Of a stretch of DNA of 64,000 bases, positions 22,708 through 33,319 are shown in pieces; position 1 is the stretch's first letter; every line of letters starts with the position of its first letter. The notes below the pieces were generated by a model. That model saw only the letters and a program-made list of their open reading frames with translations. It did no database searches and was not told the DNA's origin. Origin of the DNA: Branchipolynoe longqiensis (Eukaryota > Annelida > Polychaeta > Phyllodocida > Polynoidae); the NCBI GenBank assembly GCA_030323885.1, contig CM059188.1, positions 111,072,763 to 111,136,762 of the forward strand, written 5' to 3'. The translations under genes were made by a program, and so were the position numbers.

Positions 22708-22925
22708 GATGCTGTCCTAGCAACACCTCCAGTTATATCAGGATGGGTACCAATTCGTGACAGTGCGCAACCATGATAATTTTATAGTGCTGCCCCACTA
22801 TTCATTTGTTGTTTTTTGTTGGTACATTAGTTGTTTAAGCAGGGGGAATTTCAATCGTGGACGATTGGTCTTCCTCAATCCACTGCTCCTTGTCCTATTC
22901 TAATAATGCTGAAAATTTACTTCCG
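22708..22925 (-). mobile_element. Minus SINE fragments with two different tails
   Basis: 22708-22800 is a minus-strand SINE-A 3' part (CCTAGCAACACCTCCAGTTA, TAGTGCTGCCCCACT). It is directly followed by a minus-strand copy of the alternative tail (GTACATTAGTTGTTTAAGCA, GGACGATTGGTCTTCCTCAA) plus a body piece TCCTATTCTAATAATGCTG. Confidence 0.7.
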
Positions 22926-23168
22926 GTAATGAAAATAACCCCATACGACCAAGAAAAAAATCGGAAATGCACGGTAAATTGTACAATCTTTTTTTATCCC
23001 TGTACATGGAACTTCCTGACAGCCGTTAATTGGGATTGATTGGCAATGTTGTGGCTTATCTTCCTTATCCCCTCCCCCTGCTTTATTTACTTTTCTAGAG
23101 GACATATGTCTGAGGGGCATTAGCCAGAGTTAGTCCGGTCCATCTGCTGCATCTCTCAATTATTGACA

Positions 23169-23507
23169 CACTGGGGCGGTGGCCTAATCGGTAGAGCACA
23201 GGCCTCGCGAGTGGATGTTCCTAGGTTTGGTTTCCGGTCGAGTCAAACCAATGACTTATAAAATTGATACTTGTTGCGTCCTAGCCTGGCGTTCAGCATT
23301 AATAGGATAGGGCAAGGACTGGTTAGCTCGATGTCAGCATAATGCGACCGAGTGGGATATTGGGTCATGGTCCCGGCGGCCTGATTTCCCAGTGAGGCAT
23401 CACTATAAAGTCACCATGAGTGTTCACTGCCACAAGTCGGTACACATCCTGATATGGCCTTAGATGTTGCCCGGATGTAAAACTCAAAAAACCAACCGAC
23501 GAACCAA
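23169..23507 (+). mobile_element. SINE-A copy with 14-bp target duplication
   Basis: Full-length (339 bp) from CACTGGGGCGGTGGCCTAAT to the tail GATGTAAAACTCAAAAAACC. CTCAATTATTGACA lies at 23155-23168 and 23508-23521. This gives the exact consensus boundaries for the family: it starts at the tRNA-like head and ends in an A-rich run. Confidence 0.93.
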
Positions 23508-23521
23508 CTCAATTATTGACA

Positions 23522-24129
23522 GTCCTCGTCGTCTGCCCGTTCCCGCGCAATTACCCACGGGTGCGCCAGCACTCGATCTACTCTATTGTTTGGGATTCAT
23601 GGCTATACCAACACAGTATTATCATGGGCAGTACTGGCCTGTAGCGATGTGTTGTAACTAATTATTTATTTCCTAATATTCACTGTTAATTTACTCAATC
23701 CGGTCCCAACTAAATGTCCTGGGAAAATTCAGGAAATTAGATATAATGTTTTGCTTTCTAGTGATGTAACCATAAATGAACTTCCGGCGATGTCTCCCCG
23801 GGCTGGCTAATCAAAGTAGCACTACTCAACGCCTAAGAAGAGTAAGACGCAAATTATGGTCCAAGCCTCCCCAATTTGTTATCTTGTCGATACTCTGAAG
23901 GCCGGCCGCCCTGGGCTTTCATTGCTAGATACCTGCTTGTGCATTAGGCCTACAGGCGGACCGGTGGCGGTGCCCAGCATTGCCCCGGCGGTGGTTCGGG
24001 GGAAGTCGGGTGAATAAGTAGCGCCGAACGAACCTATCGGCTTTACGGCCGGGCGGTGTGTGATGAGAATGCCGGCCGTGTTGGCACCATGTAGCGGCCC
24101 GCCAGCACATAGCATCTTACTCACTGTGT
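23522..24129. other. Unassigned stretch, GC-rich after 23880
   Basis: 23880-24120 is unusually GC-rich single-copy sequence with a minus-strand 81-aa frame (23879-24124). I recognise no domain or splice context. It could be an exon, a CpG-rich regulatory segment or the edge of the following low-complexity tract. Confidence 0.45.
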
Positions 24130-24560
24130 AGCCATCTCACCCCATTAGACCCGCCCGCCTCGTCCGGCGCCCCCAACCCCGGCGCCCCGCCCACCCAGGT
24201 CCCGCCCATAGCCAACCCCCGCGCCCCGTCTCGCCCCTGCCCGGCGCGCCGCCCCACTCCCCACGGGCCCCGCCCACTCCGCCCGGGCCCCGTCCCGCTC
24301 TCCCCCCGGCGTGCCGCCCCCCGCCCGCCCCTCGGGCTGCGTCCCGCCTCCCTCCCCAACCCAGACTCCGCCCCGCCTGCTCCACCCTCGGGTCCCGTCC
24401 TGCTCGCTCCCCTGCGCGCCACCCGCCCCTCGTTCCCGCCCCCGCCTACCCCGCCCAGCACCGGCCCCGTCTCCCTCCCCTGGGCCCCGTCTCCCCTCCC
24501 CTCCCCCCCCCCCTGGGCCCCGTCCCGCCAGTCTCCTGGGCCCCGTCTCGGTGGGATGGC
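24130..24560. repeat. Strand-asymmetric C-rich low-complexity tract
   Basis: About 430 bp of CCCGCCC/GGGCCCCGTCCCGC words with very little A or T. The minus strand is a dense run of G3-G5 blocks, so guanine quadruplex formation is plausible. The Gly/Arg-rich minus frames of 146 and 196 aa are low-complexity artefacts. Confidence 0.88.
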
Positions 24561-24744
24561 AGGGGTACCCGGAGAGGCAATACATGTGTACAGTATATGG
24601 TCATCTGGTTCCACGATGCGTTTAGCATATTGCGGTAAAGTGCAGCATCTTAGGGAGGCTGCGCTTCCCATGGAAGCCGAGTAGAAGTGTATCAGATGCT
24701 TAACCATGCGGCCAATTTGACAGGGTTCTTACTGGCATGGTTAA

Positions 24745-25420
24745 GCCTCGGTCACATGTACACGTTAGTGAATGTAGTTGAACGTAGGGTAGATTAACAT
24801 GGGTCAAACGTGCTGTCACTACATTAAACTATGTTAAGGTACAGCAGGTTTTGGTTGATCACCCACCTAATAGTACGGATAAATATGTTACATTACGGAT
24901 CCTGGTATGTTATGGTAGGAGCCTGGTACATCCAACTACATTGAACTATGTTGAACTACCTTGAACTACCTTGAATTACGTTACCCTCCACTACGTTGAA
25001 TGACATCCAATTTCATCCACTAATGGCTATGTGACCACGGCAGAACCGCCAAGGTTTTGTGCGGGTCAAAGTACACTAGGGTATGCTAGAGTACACTAGA
25101 GTATGCTAAAGTACATTAACAAGTATGGTAGAGTATGCTAGAGTATGCTAGAGTATGCTAGAGTATGCTAGAGTACGCTAGAGTAAGTTATCATCACAGA
25201 GGCTATGTCTGCCTCAAATGTACCTCTCTTTTGAACATGTCCAAAGCTTAAATCGGAACTCACGGCCTATACATGTTCTTATCATGTTCTCATCATGGAG
25301 AAGTATGGATGCCAGTATGTTGCACTACCTTGAACTATGTTGAACTACCTTGAACTATATTGAACTACGTTAGCCTTCACTACGTTCAACTATGTCCACT
25401 AACGTGTATGTGGACGGGCC
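24745..25420. mobile_element. Foldback element FB-9 (about 676 bp)
   Basis: TIRs: GCCTCGGTCACATGTACACG at the left and GCCCGTCCACATACACGTTA read inward from the right. TTA flanks both sides (inside 24741-24744 and 25421-25424). The arms are runs of CTACGTTGAACTAC and GAGTATGCTAGAGTATGCTA. A half palindrome, GTTTTGTGCGGGTCAAAG, lies at 25054. It belongs to the same subfamily as 27408-28032 and 48725-49700. Confidence 0.82.
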
Positions 25421-25479
25421 TTTACAGGTAAGCCAATATCGGAAGTAAGATAGGTTCAGTGGAGGAAGCTTGTGACCTG

Positions 25480-25700
25480 AGGGGGGACACACCTAATGCA
25501 GCGTGTTTCCTGTAATGAGCACACACCTAATACAGCAAATGTCCTGTAATGAGGGCACACATACTGCAGCATGTGTCCCGTAATGAGCATAGACCTAATA
25601 CAGGCTATTCCTGATATGAGCTTAGATGTTGCTAGGACGTTAAACAAAAACAAACAAACCTAATACAGCATGTGTCCTGCAACTAGCACATACCTAAAGC
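25480..25700. repeat. Minisatellite, about 36-bp unit, with SINE tail inside
   Basis: Units of the form CACACCTAATACAGCATGTG then TCCTGTAATGAG occur at 25487, 25524, 25556 and 25590. A SINE-A tail (TCCTGATATGAGCTTAGATG, GACGTTAAACAAAAACAAAC) lies at 25604-25660 within the array. Confidence 0.8.
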
Positions 25701-26300
25701 ACCAAACCAGAAACACCACAAACACCAGGCTAAACCACAAACACGAGGCCACACCACAAACACGAGGCCAAACCACAAACAAGAAGCCAAACCACAAGCA
25801 AGAAGCCAAACCTAAAACAGGATGCAAACCACAATCACGAGGGCAAACCACAAACACCAGGCTAAACCACAAACACAAGGCCACACCACAAACACCAGGC
25901 CAAACCACACACAAGAAGCCAAACCACAAGCAAGAAGCCAAACCTAAAACAGGATGCAAACCACAATCACGAGGGCAAACCACAAACACCAGGCTAAACC
26001 ACAAACACCAGCCCACACCACAAACACCAGGCCAAACAACAAACAAGAAGCCAAACCACAAGCAAGAAGCTAAACCTAAAACAGGATGCAAACCACAATC
26101 ACGAGGGCAAACCACAAACACGAGGCTACACCACAAACACGATGCCAAACCACCACCACGAGGCTAAGCTACAAACACGACTCCCAACCACAAACACGAC
26201 TCCAAACCACAAACACAAGCCAAACCACAAATGTAAACCAAACAACAAACACGAAGCGACGACCCACAACCACGACCCAAACCACATACATTAGCCTGCC
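25700..26300. repeat. Minisatellite with 132-bp higher-order unit
   Basis: Basic unit AAACCACAAACACGAGGC (about 18 bp). The diagnostic phrase AAACCTAAAACAGGATGC occurs at about 25807, 25939 and 26071, so seven basic units form a 132-bp higher-order repeat. The 165-aa and 162-aa frames on the two strands are artefacts. Confidence 0.92.
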
Positions 26301-26481
26301 TACTTCCATGCCCCTCTAACATCCCCTTCACATCGTGGTGTCGTGGTGAGTGGAACTAAGTAATCAATTCTCATCCTCCCAGTGTATTGCTTCTAACACC
26401 CTCCTACATTGATAGGATCGCATGCCACTGTCTCCTTCCAGATATCGATACTGCATGGAGCTCCTTGGGTCTCCTCTCTAA

Positions 26482-27403
26482 TGGCCCTGTCACACTATGA
26501 CGTAACGACGTCAGCGTAGGCACAACGTGAAAATAATTATATTACGTCAAAGTTCTCGGCATAGTATGCAAATTGCGGCACAAGTTGGACGTCGATGCAG
26601 CATAGTTGATGTGGGTGTGACGTCACTGTCACGTCGGGCTAGCGTATTGTGTAAGCATAGGACTGGCGACACTCCAGCATGTGCGACGCCAGGCTAGCAT
26701 GACTTTGATGGTGCCTTAGCGTCGGCCTGGCATGATCACGCCTGCCCCAACGTGGCCACGTCCGACTCGACCGTTATATCTTGATGTCAGTCGAAGTCAG
26801 TCGACCGAGAGCCTAATGTCTCCCTAACGTCACGCCAACATCGTCAGCGTGATCACAGCATGTGGCTGACGCGCTCGACGTAACAGGAATGTGGGCCGAC
26901 GTCAGTCAAAGCACCCGACCGATCCGCACCTTGTGTATATATGTTCACACCACATTCACGTTCGAATGATGTCACCGACGTTACACGCATGCTAAAGAGT
27001 CATCAACTACGTCAGGACACGCCACTGACTTGTTCGGCCTATGTTTGAGTAACATTGACCTAACGCTGGCCACAGGTTCCTCCACGACTGTGTGTCGCTC
27101 TGACATAACGGAACTTAGATATAACATCACCAATGCAGCTGTAATGGTTGCCTAACATCGGTCTAATGTCAGCGTAATGTTATCCCGACGTAATGGCTTC
27201 ATGTCAAGCTACGTCGAAAGTTTTGGACATGTTGAAAACCTTGACCCGTGCCGACGTAACACGACGTAATATGACGTAGCTCGACGTCAGTCTAATATCA
27301 TTCTAACGTCATCATAACGTAACCCAACGTACCTCAACGTAGTGACGAAAAGTCACCTACTGTCTGGCTTACCTTGGCTCTCAGGTCGTAGTGTGACAGC
27401 CCT
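26482..27403. mobile_element. Foldback element FB-7 (about 920 bp)
   Basis: TIRs: TGGCCCTGTCACACTATGAC at the left and GGGCTGTCACACTACGACCT read inward from the right. The left flank is CTAA and the right flank TTTTA, a decayed TWA duplication. The interior consists of degenerate GACGTNANCNTAACGTCA words. No ORF longer than 60 codons occurs. Confidence 0.8.
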
Positions 27404-27407
27404 TTTA

Positions 27408-28032
27408 GGCCCTGGTCACATAGCCGTTCGTGGACATAGCTGAACGTAGTGGAGGATAATGTGGGTCAAACCTCGTGTAAGTTTGCTAAACTATGTTCAA
27501 ATACATTAAGGTACGGCAGGTTTTGGTTGATGAGCCACTGAATGATACGGATAAATATATTATGATACGGATCCTGGTACATTAAACTACATTCAACTAC
27601 ATTCAACTATGTTCGACTACTTTCAACTCTGTTAACATGCACTACATTCAATTACATTCAACTACGTCCACTAACGGCTATGTGATCACAGCATATGAGG
27701 CGTGGAACGGCCATGGTTTTGTGCATGTCAAATATGCTAGAGTATGCTAGAGTATGCTAGAGTACATTAAGAGGAATGTTCTACTATGTTTGTCTTCGCC
27801 AAAGTATGTTAGCATCACAGATGCAAATTCAGCCTCTAACGTAGCGCTCTTTTGAACATGTCCAAAAATTAAATCAGAGATCACGGCTCACCAACATTAT
27901 TACCAAGTTAACATCATGGACAAGTATGGATGCTGATATGTTCAACTACGTTCAACTACCTTCAACTACTTTCAACTACATTAGCCTCCACTACGTTCAA
28001 CTACCTCCACTAACGGCTATGTGACCAGGGCT
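27408..28032. mobile_element. Foldback element FB-8 (about 625 bp)
   Basis: TIRs: GGCCCTGGTCACATAGCCGT at the left and AGCCCTGGTCACATAGCCGT read inward from the right. The arms are ACTACATTCAACTACGTTC runs with an ATGCTAGAGTATGCTAGAG block in the middle. A half palindrome, GTTTTGTGCATGTC, lies at 27716. It directly abuts FB-7. Confidence 0.85.
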
Positions 28033-28880
28033 TCAGACAAGAACAAATGATAATGTATAAAGCTCAATAGCAGACCAAGGCTACCATTATGGCCTGGGCC
28101 CTATCGTATATTGCACTGCTAGGTGACCAGATCATTCAGGTCAAACTCATCTGGAATTATTTGTCATCAACCTGATATCAGTTTTATATGCTTTGAACTA
28201 TTATTATTGATTGGTTCGTTTCCCCATGCAATCACCTCAGCCAATTTGCCAATCCTTCGGGATTCTAGGCAGCGCAGATGATTCACCATGCAGTCACATA
28301 TGATTCTACTTTGACGCCTATTAGCAATTCATACAATTCCAGTTTATTATAATCAAAGTATTCCAATCAATGTTTTCCAACCAATTCCTATGTATTATAG
28401 TTAAAACACGGATACAAAATACTAAACGGTATTTTGACAATATATTGCAGTGTATCTGTGATTTCTTGCTAGTATTATGGGACTCATAATTCTTCTTTAA
28501 AAATTAAGGTTTAACCATTACAGAGTGCAGTGTGCATTGAACAATATATATGCTCCCACGTTTTGAATGTGTTGCTAATATTTCACCAATCGGTTAATGT
28601 GTTGTTAATATTTAACAATCCGGCCTCACTTTAAAGAACATGTCCTGTTTCTCAACTTCGCCTGAGAATCTGAGAATGAATCTTGATGAATTCAAGACTA
28701 TAGATCGCATTTCCCCCCCCCCCCCGGCCCCTAAATGGCATGGTAAGATACCGAGCGGGAATATGTATCAGCGTATCTAAATGATCTTACCTGCACCCAT
28801 CTTAGGGTTGATTGTATCGGCTTGGTGGAATGCATTTGGATGCAGGGCACGGCTGGTGCAAGTCTGCCCATTAGAAGCCC
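28033..28880. other. AT-rich unassigned stretch
   Basis: Contains a C13 homopolymer near 28711 and otherwise nothing recognised. Confidence 0.5.
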
Positions 28881-28884
28881 GCGT

Positions 28885-29545
28885 CTCCCCGGAGACGGCG
28901 GCGGGAAGGACTTAACTCACTTACACACCCTAAACCAGTCTCGGCTCTGCATACCTCCACGCCGGCTACCTTGCTTAGAACATGCTTAAACAAAATCCAG
29001 AAAGCTTAAAGTTGCATCGTCCGATGGTTTTGAATTTCTGTTATTTGTCAATCACCAATTGACACCTGAGCAATTGGCTTATCACCTTCAACTCATTTAT
29101 TGTGAATTTAACCTGTTAATTAATATGCTATCTTGTTTATGTATCTCCTATCATGTCATTATGTAAATGCTGATTATCTCATTGATAATTGTTTATATGT
29201 CGCATCGACCATCTTACACTCATATGTTATCATCGGTGTGTGACCTTATGTCAGTCGGGACTTCCCAGCCTCCACAAAGAATCACATGTAATGCCACCGG
29301 CGGATGAAATAAAGTCATGCCCTTTGTCCCTCTTCAGCTTCCACGTCTTTTCTGCACGAGAGCAATGAGAAGCAACCTCTCCCCGGAGACGGCGGCGGGA
29401 AGGATTTAACTCGCTTACACACCTAAGCCAGTCTCGGCTCTGCATACCTCCACGCCGGCTACCTTGCTTAGAACACGCTTTAAAAAAGTCCAGAAAGGTT
29501 AAAGTTGCATAGTCCGATGGTTTTGAATTTCTGTATTTTTTCTGA
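28885..29545. repeat. Direct duplication, spacing 494 bp, each copy ending in a MITE-T start
   Basis: CTCCCCGGAGACGGCGGCGG at 28885 and 29379 begins about 165 bp of near identity (CAGTCTCGGCTCTGCATACC, CACGCCGGCTACCTTGCTTA). It runs into AAGTTGCATMGTCCGATGG, the start of MITE-T, in both copies. Confidence 0.85.
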
Positions 29546-29846
29546 GATAAATATATATTAGATCGATCACTAGTGTCTACTTTACATTTGTTCAAAGTTA
29601 CTTTTATTTTAAATGGTAAACTTTTGAGATATTTTGAGTGCAAACATGGAAAATTAGTTTTGGCAAACTTGCCAAAATTCTGACACCAAAGATTTCTGCT
29701 GTAACAGGTTCTGTTAAATTGACTCAGTATTGGCTTCTACACAGAAACAAATGCTTAATAAGTGCATCAGTATCTAAGTTAGATATGTCAAATCAAATCT
29801 AGATAATTGGTTTGGTTTTGAAAATTTGATATTACGTTCTGGCATT
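29503..29846 (+). mobile_element. MITE-T copy, 3' end lost
   Basis: Begins AAGTTGCATAGTCCGATGG after TTAA at 29499-29502 and carries all family words to TTTTGAAAATTTGAT. The terminal CTATGCAGCT is missing. The sister copy at 29008 is truncated after about 60 bp. Confidence 0.8.
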
Positions 29847-29931
29847 AGCTAACAAATTAAGCAAAGGATGGTATGCATGATTGCATATTACATAGGTTTA
29901 GCCGGATATGGGATTTGATGCCTGAAACCTG

Positions 29932-30262
29932 CGGGATGCAGTGGCCGAATCAGCAGAGTGCGGGCCTGGCGTGTGCATCTTGAGTTTGGTTCCCATTCAA
30001 ATCAAACCAAAGACTTATAAAATGTATACTTGTTGCTTGCTAGCCAGGCGCTTGGCATTAAGGACAGGGCAAGGACTGGTTAGCTCAGTACAAGGATAAT
30101 CTTACTGATTGGGATATCAGGTCATGCTGCCGGTGGCCGGATTTTCCAGTGGGGCAGCACTATTAAGTCACCATGAGTTCGCACTGTCACAAGTCGGTAC
30201 TCATCCTGATATGACCTTAGATGTTGCTAGGATGTAAAACAACAACAAACAAACAAAACATA
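29932..30262 (+). mobile_element. SINE-A copy
   Basis: Head GCAGTGGCCGAATCAGCAGA, body GGACAGGGCAAGGACTGGTT, tail ATGACCTTAGATGTTGCTAG then GATGTAAAACAACAACAAAC. Confidence 0.85.
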
Positions 30263-30310
30263 CTTCATTTAGAGCTGCAAAGCCCGATGGTTTTCACTTC
30301 CTTCTGTAAG

Positions 30311-30560
30311 TTGTTTGTTTGTTGTTTCACGTCCTAGCAACATCTAAGGTCATATCAGGACGGATACCGACTTGTAATAGTTCGCACTCATGGCGACGTT
30401 ATAGTGCTGCCCCACTGGGTTTGGAAGATTTTGCTGTCACTACCCTGGATATTGACGCATGCGCTACTACCGATATCGATTCGATTGCCGATATCACATA
30501 TTTTGTTTGTTGTTGTATTACGTCCTAGCAGCATCTGAGGTCATATCACGACGGGGATGT
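30311..30560 (-). mobile_element. Two minus SINE-A 3' fragments
   Basis: 30311-30419 (TTTCACGTCCTAGCAACATC to TAGTGCTGCCCCACTGG) and about 30500-30560 (GTATTACGTCCTAGCAGCAT, GAGGTCATATCACGACGGG) are tails and short bodies without heads, separated by sequence rich in GATATCG words. Confidence 0.75.
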
Positions 30561-30719
30561 CACCTATTCGCACGAATATCGTGACTATAGCTGCTTCTCG
30601 ATATCTCGCCAACGAATATCTAGTCAGCCGATAAATTTAAGTCGGTGAGTAGTTTGAGTTATTTGTGGCGCCTAATTAGATATGCAGATGGGAAGCCAGT
30701 TGAGTTAATTGCACGCACA

Positions 30720-31577
30720 TGAGTGTCTGGGCCATGCAGATCCCCGGTCTTAGCTCTCTAATTATGACTGATTGGGTCTAATTGGCTTACAGCTGCCTGT
30801 GCAATGTAGTCCGACCAAAAGCGACTGTTCCAACAACGTAAAACATCCAATGCATATAATTGCAATCGGACAATATCAATTTTTAAGTGTAATGGATCCA
30901 TACACATACCAGCCTTAAGCTAAGATTCAATATATGTGTTATGCGATATGCGGCATGTGAATGCGAATGTGGCTTGCGGCATAGATATGAATGCAATTTT
31001 CGGTCTTTCTTTCTACAAATTTGTGAAGGAAAGTTCAAGTTCCTGTTTGTTCTGTGGCAAATGCAGCAGCATTAGCATTTGCATTCGCACCGATCGGTAC
31101 ATGTAGCGATCCACTTGCCGCATTCACATTAACATACACATTCGCATTCGCATTCGCATTCGCATTCGCATTCGCATTTGCATTTGCATTCACATTCGCA
31201 TTCGCATTCGCATTCACATCTGCATTCGCATTTGCATTCGCGTTCGCATTTGGAAGCACTTCTGTACATTGCTTCTCCATTTTTTGCCCCATTTGCATTT
31301 CCATGCGCATACGGCATACCGCGTATATGGAATCTTAGCTTTAATTACAAGCACTGGCAAGAAGCACGAGTGTCTGGCCCATGGAGATCCCAGGTCTTAG
31401 CTCTCTAATTATCACTGATTGAGTCTAATTGGCTCACAGTTGCCTGCGCAATGTAGTCCAGCCAAAAGTGATTGTTCTAAGAACCTAAATCATCCAATGC
31501 ATACAATTGCAATGGAAAAATATCTGATACGCAGCTTCATATTTAACAGTAATGGATCCATACCCATAGCAGACTTA
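30720..31577. repeat. Direct repeats of about 210 bp flanking HX-2
   Basis: AGTGTCTGGGCCATGCAGAT ... TAATGGATCCATACACATAC (30721-30910) recurs as AGTGTCTGGCCCATGGAGAT ... TAATGGATCCATACCCATAG (31368-31567). The hexamer foldback lies exactly between the two copies. This suggests it landed at the junction of an older tandem duplication. Confidence 0.82.
30918..31340. mobile_element. Hexamer foldback element HX-2 (423 bp)
   Basis: Ends AGCTAAGATTCAATATATGT and ATATGGAATCTTAGCT, with TTA exactly adjacent on both sides (30915-30917, 31341-31343). The right arm contains (GCATTC)n over 31140-31250. The frames encoding alternating Ala-Asn, Phe-Ala or Cys-Glu are translations of the hexamer. Confidence 0.87.
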
Positions 31578-31866
31578 AGGTCCATAGTCTTAGATTATTT
31601 TCCGAAAACATGCATTCAATATATTCACAAGACAGCTCTTTCATCCTTTTCTCAGAGGCATCTTGATATTGCACCAGTTTTTATTCGCAAACATTCTACA
31701 ATTATATACATATGACTATCATCAGTATTTCAGAGAAGAAGCCGATGACATTATATGAGTCCTCTCTGGTCTACATCACTTTACCAGAACATTTCACTGT
31801 TGAGAGTACATAGCGCTTGTTTGATCATGATAGTCACACCTTGAGCCCAGAAGTCTCCAAACCTTA

Positions 31867-32436
31867 TGGGGCTGTCACATTACGACGCTTCCCTCCAACG
31901 CGCGTCGACGTGTGTCACTTTTTGGCGAAACGTCGGGAGACGTCGGGAAGCGTTACACGCGTGGTAGGCGCGCGTCGGTACACATCGGTACACTTTGATT
32001 GACAGCGATGGTCGCACCCACACGTTGGCGCACGTTGGCGCATGTTGGCGCACATCGAAAGTTTTGTGCTTGCACAAAACTTTCAACGACCGACAATGCA
32101 TGTCAATGTGTAGGTGCGGACGTTATGGGGATGTCAGAAGCACGTCGCCATCGCTGGAATTACGTTATGCGAATGCTAGGCAGACTCCGCACGCGTGGGA
32201 GGGTCGTTCCCATACGTTGCGCCAAAATGTAGCTTTTATGTTTCATGTCCTAGCTACATCTAAGATCATATCAGGACGGCGCACCAACATTTTTTTGTTT
32301 TTTTCGCATGCATCGATATACGTTACCACAACGTCGGCCGCACACTACCAATACGTTGCGCTGATGCCGAAAGGTTTGACGTTTCTCAACGATTAAAAGT
32401 GATTTTGCACGTTAGCATCGTAGTGTGACAGGGCTA
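31867..32436. mobile_element. Foldback element FB-3 with captured SINE tail
   Basis: TIRs: TGGGGCTGTCACATTACGAC at the left and AGCCCTGTCACACTACGATG read inward from the right. A perfect palindrome apart from the central pair, GTTTTGTGCTTGCACAAAAC, lies at 32061-32080. A SINE tail (CATGTCCTAGCTACATCTAA then GATCATATCAGGACGG, followed by a T-rich run) lies at 32235-32310, reversed relative to FB-2 and FB-5 because the whole element is reversed. Confidence 0.83.
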
Positions 32437-32487
32437 TTTGACTCTGAGACTTCCACAGCTCCAAAATATAGAAACACAAGTAAACTA

Positions 32488-32797
32488 CGGGACACGGTGG
32501 CCGAATCTGTAGAGCATAAGCTTCCCGTGTGAAAGGGTGGGGGTTTGAATCCCAGTCGAGTCAAATGAATGACGTACAAAATTCATACTTGTCGCGACAT
32601 AACCTGGTGCTCGGCATTAATAGGATAGGACAAGGACAAGGACTGATTAGCTCAGTGGGATACCGGACTATGGTGCCAGCAGCCTGATAACACAAATGGG
32701 CAGCACTATAAAGTTGCCATGCGTGTGCACTGTCACAAGTCGCGACCCTGCCTGATATCACCATAGCTGTTGCTGGGATGTAAAATGGCAACAAACG
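32488..32797 (+). mobile_element. SINE-A copy
   Basis: Head ACACGGTGGCCGAATCTGTA, B box GGTTTGAATCCCAGTCGAGT, body CATTAATAGGATAGGACAAG with GGACAA duplicated, and a decayed tail CTGATATCACCATAGCTGTT. Confidence 0.85.
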
Positions 32798-33300
32798 CCA
32801 TACATACGCCCCATGTACACGTTGTATATTAGGAGATAAACATTCCGACCTGTTGTGGCTTACCTATCTATGTGTCAAATACAAAGCTTCCTTTCCAATT
32901 AACTCAACATCCATTGAATACCCATGTTTCCCATAATCTACTATCGGGGGCGGTCTATTTACATCTAGCCGAAGTATTCGCCGTGAATATGGCCTATGCT
33001 GCCGACATGGCGTAAAGCAACCACCAATCAATCAATCAATCAAGCCACCGAGTCGCGACCTGGAGGGTGGACATGCACTCTCCTTCGGGATTTCTACTAG
33101 ACACACTGTCTGCTGGCAAAGTGGATTACCAGACAACATTGCTGTAGTGGTTGAAAGGTGCAGAGAAAAGGCATCCATTACCATCCGATATGTTGATGTG
33201 CATTGCAGTAAGCCCCTGCAGGTTTTCTGACAGGTCTGCAGTGATGACTGAACCTTGACCCTAGACTGGCATGCAGGGAACCATACGTCTCAAGGACCCG
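32798..33300. other. Mostly unassigned; LINE-like 3' end near 32940-33043
   Basis: CGACATGGCGTAAAGCAACC followed by (AATC)4 at 33010-33043 looks like the 3' end and microsatellite tail of a non-LTR element. The rest is unrecognised. Confidence 0.45.
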
Positions 33301-33319
33301 TCAAGCACATGTATGTGAT

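Noticed and set aside
24117..24707. Gly/Arg-rich 196-aa and 146-aa minus frames
   Set aside because: Produced by the C-rich low-complexity tract; open in all frames for lack of A and T.
25700..26300. Possible CRISPR array (regular short repeats)
   Set aside because: Repeats are contiguous with no unique spacers, and the context is a eukaryotic genome.
25660..26319. 165-aa and 162-aa frames on opposite strands
   Set aside because: Mirror images of the same 18-bp minisatellite.
31035..31338. Alternating Ala-Asn, Phe-Ala and Cys-Glu frames that look like antifreeze or low-complexity peptides
   Set aside because: Direct translations of the GAATGC/GCATTC hexamer in HX-2 (the same happens at 16709-17071 and 51415-51762).
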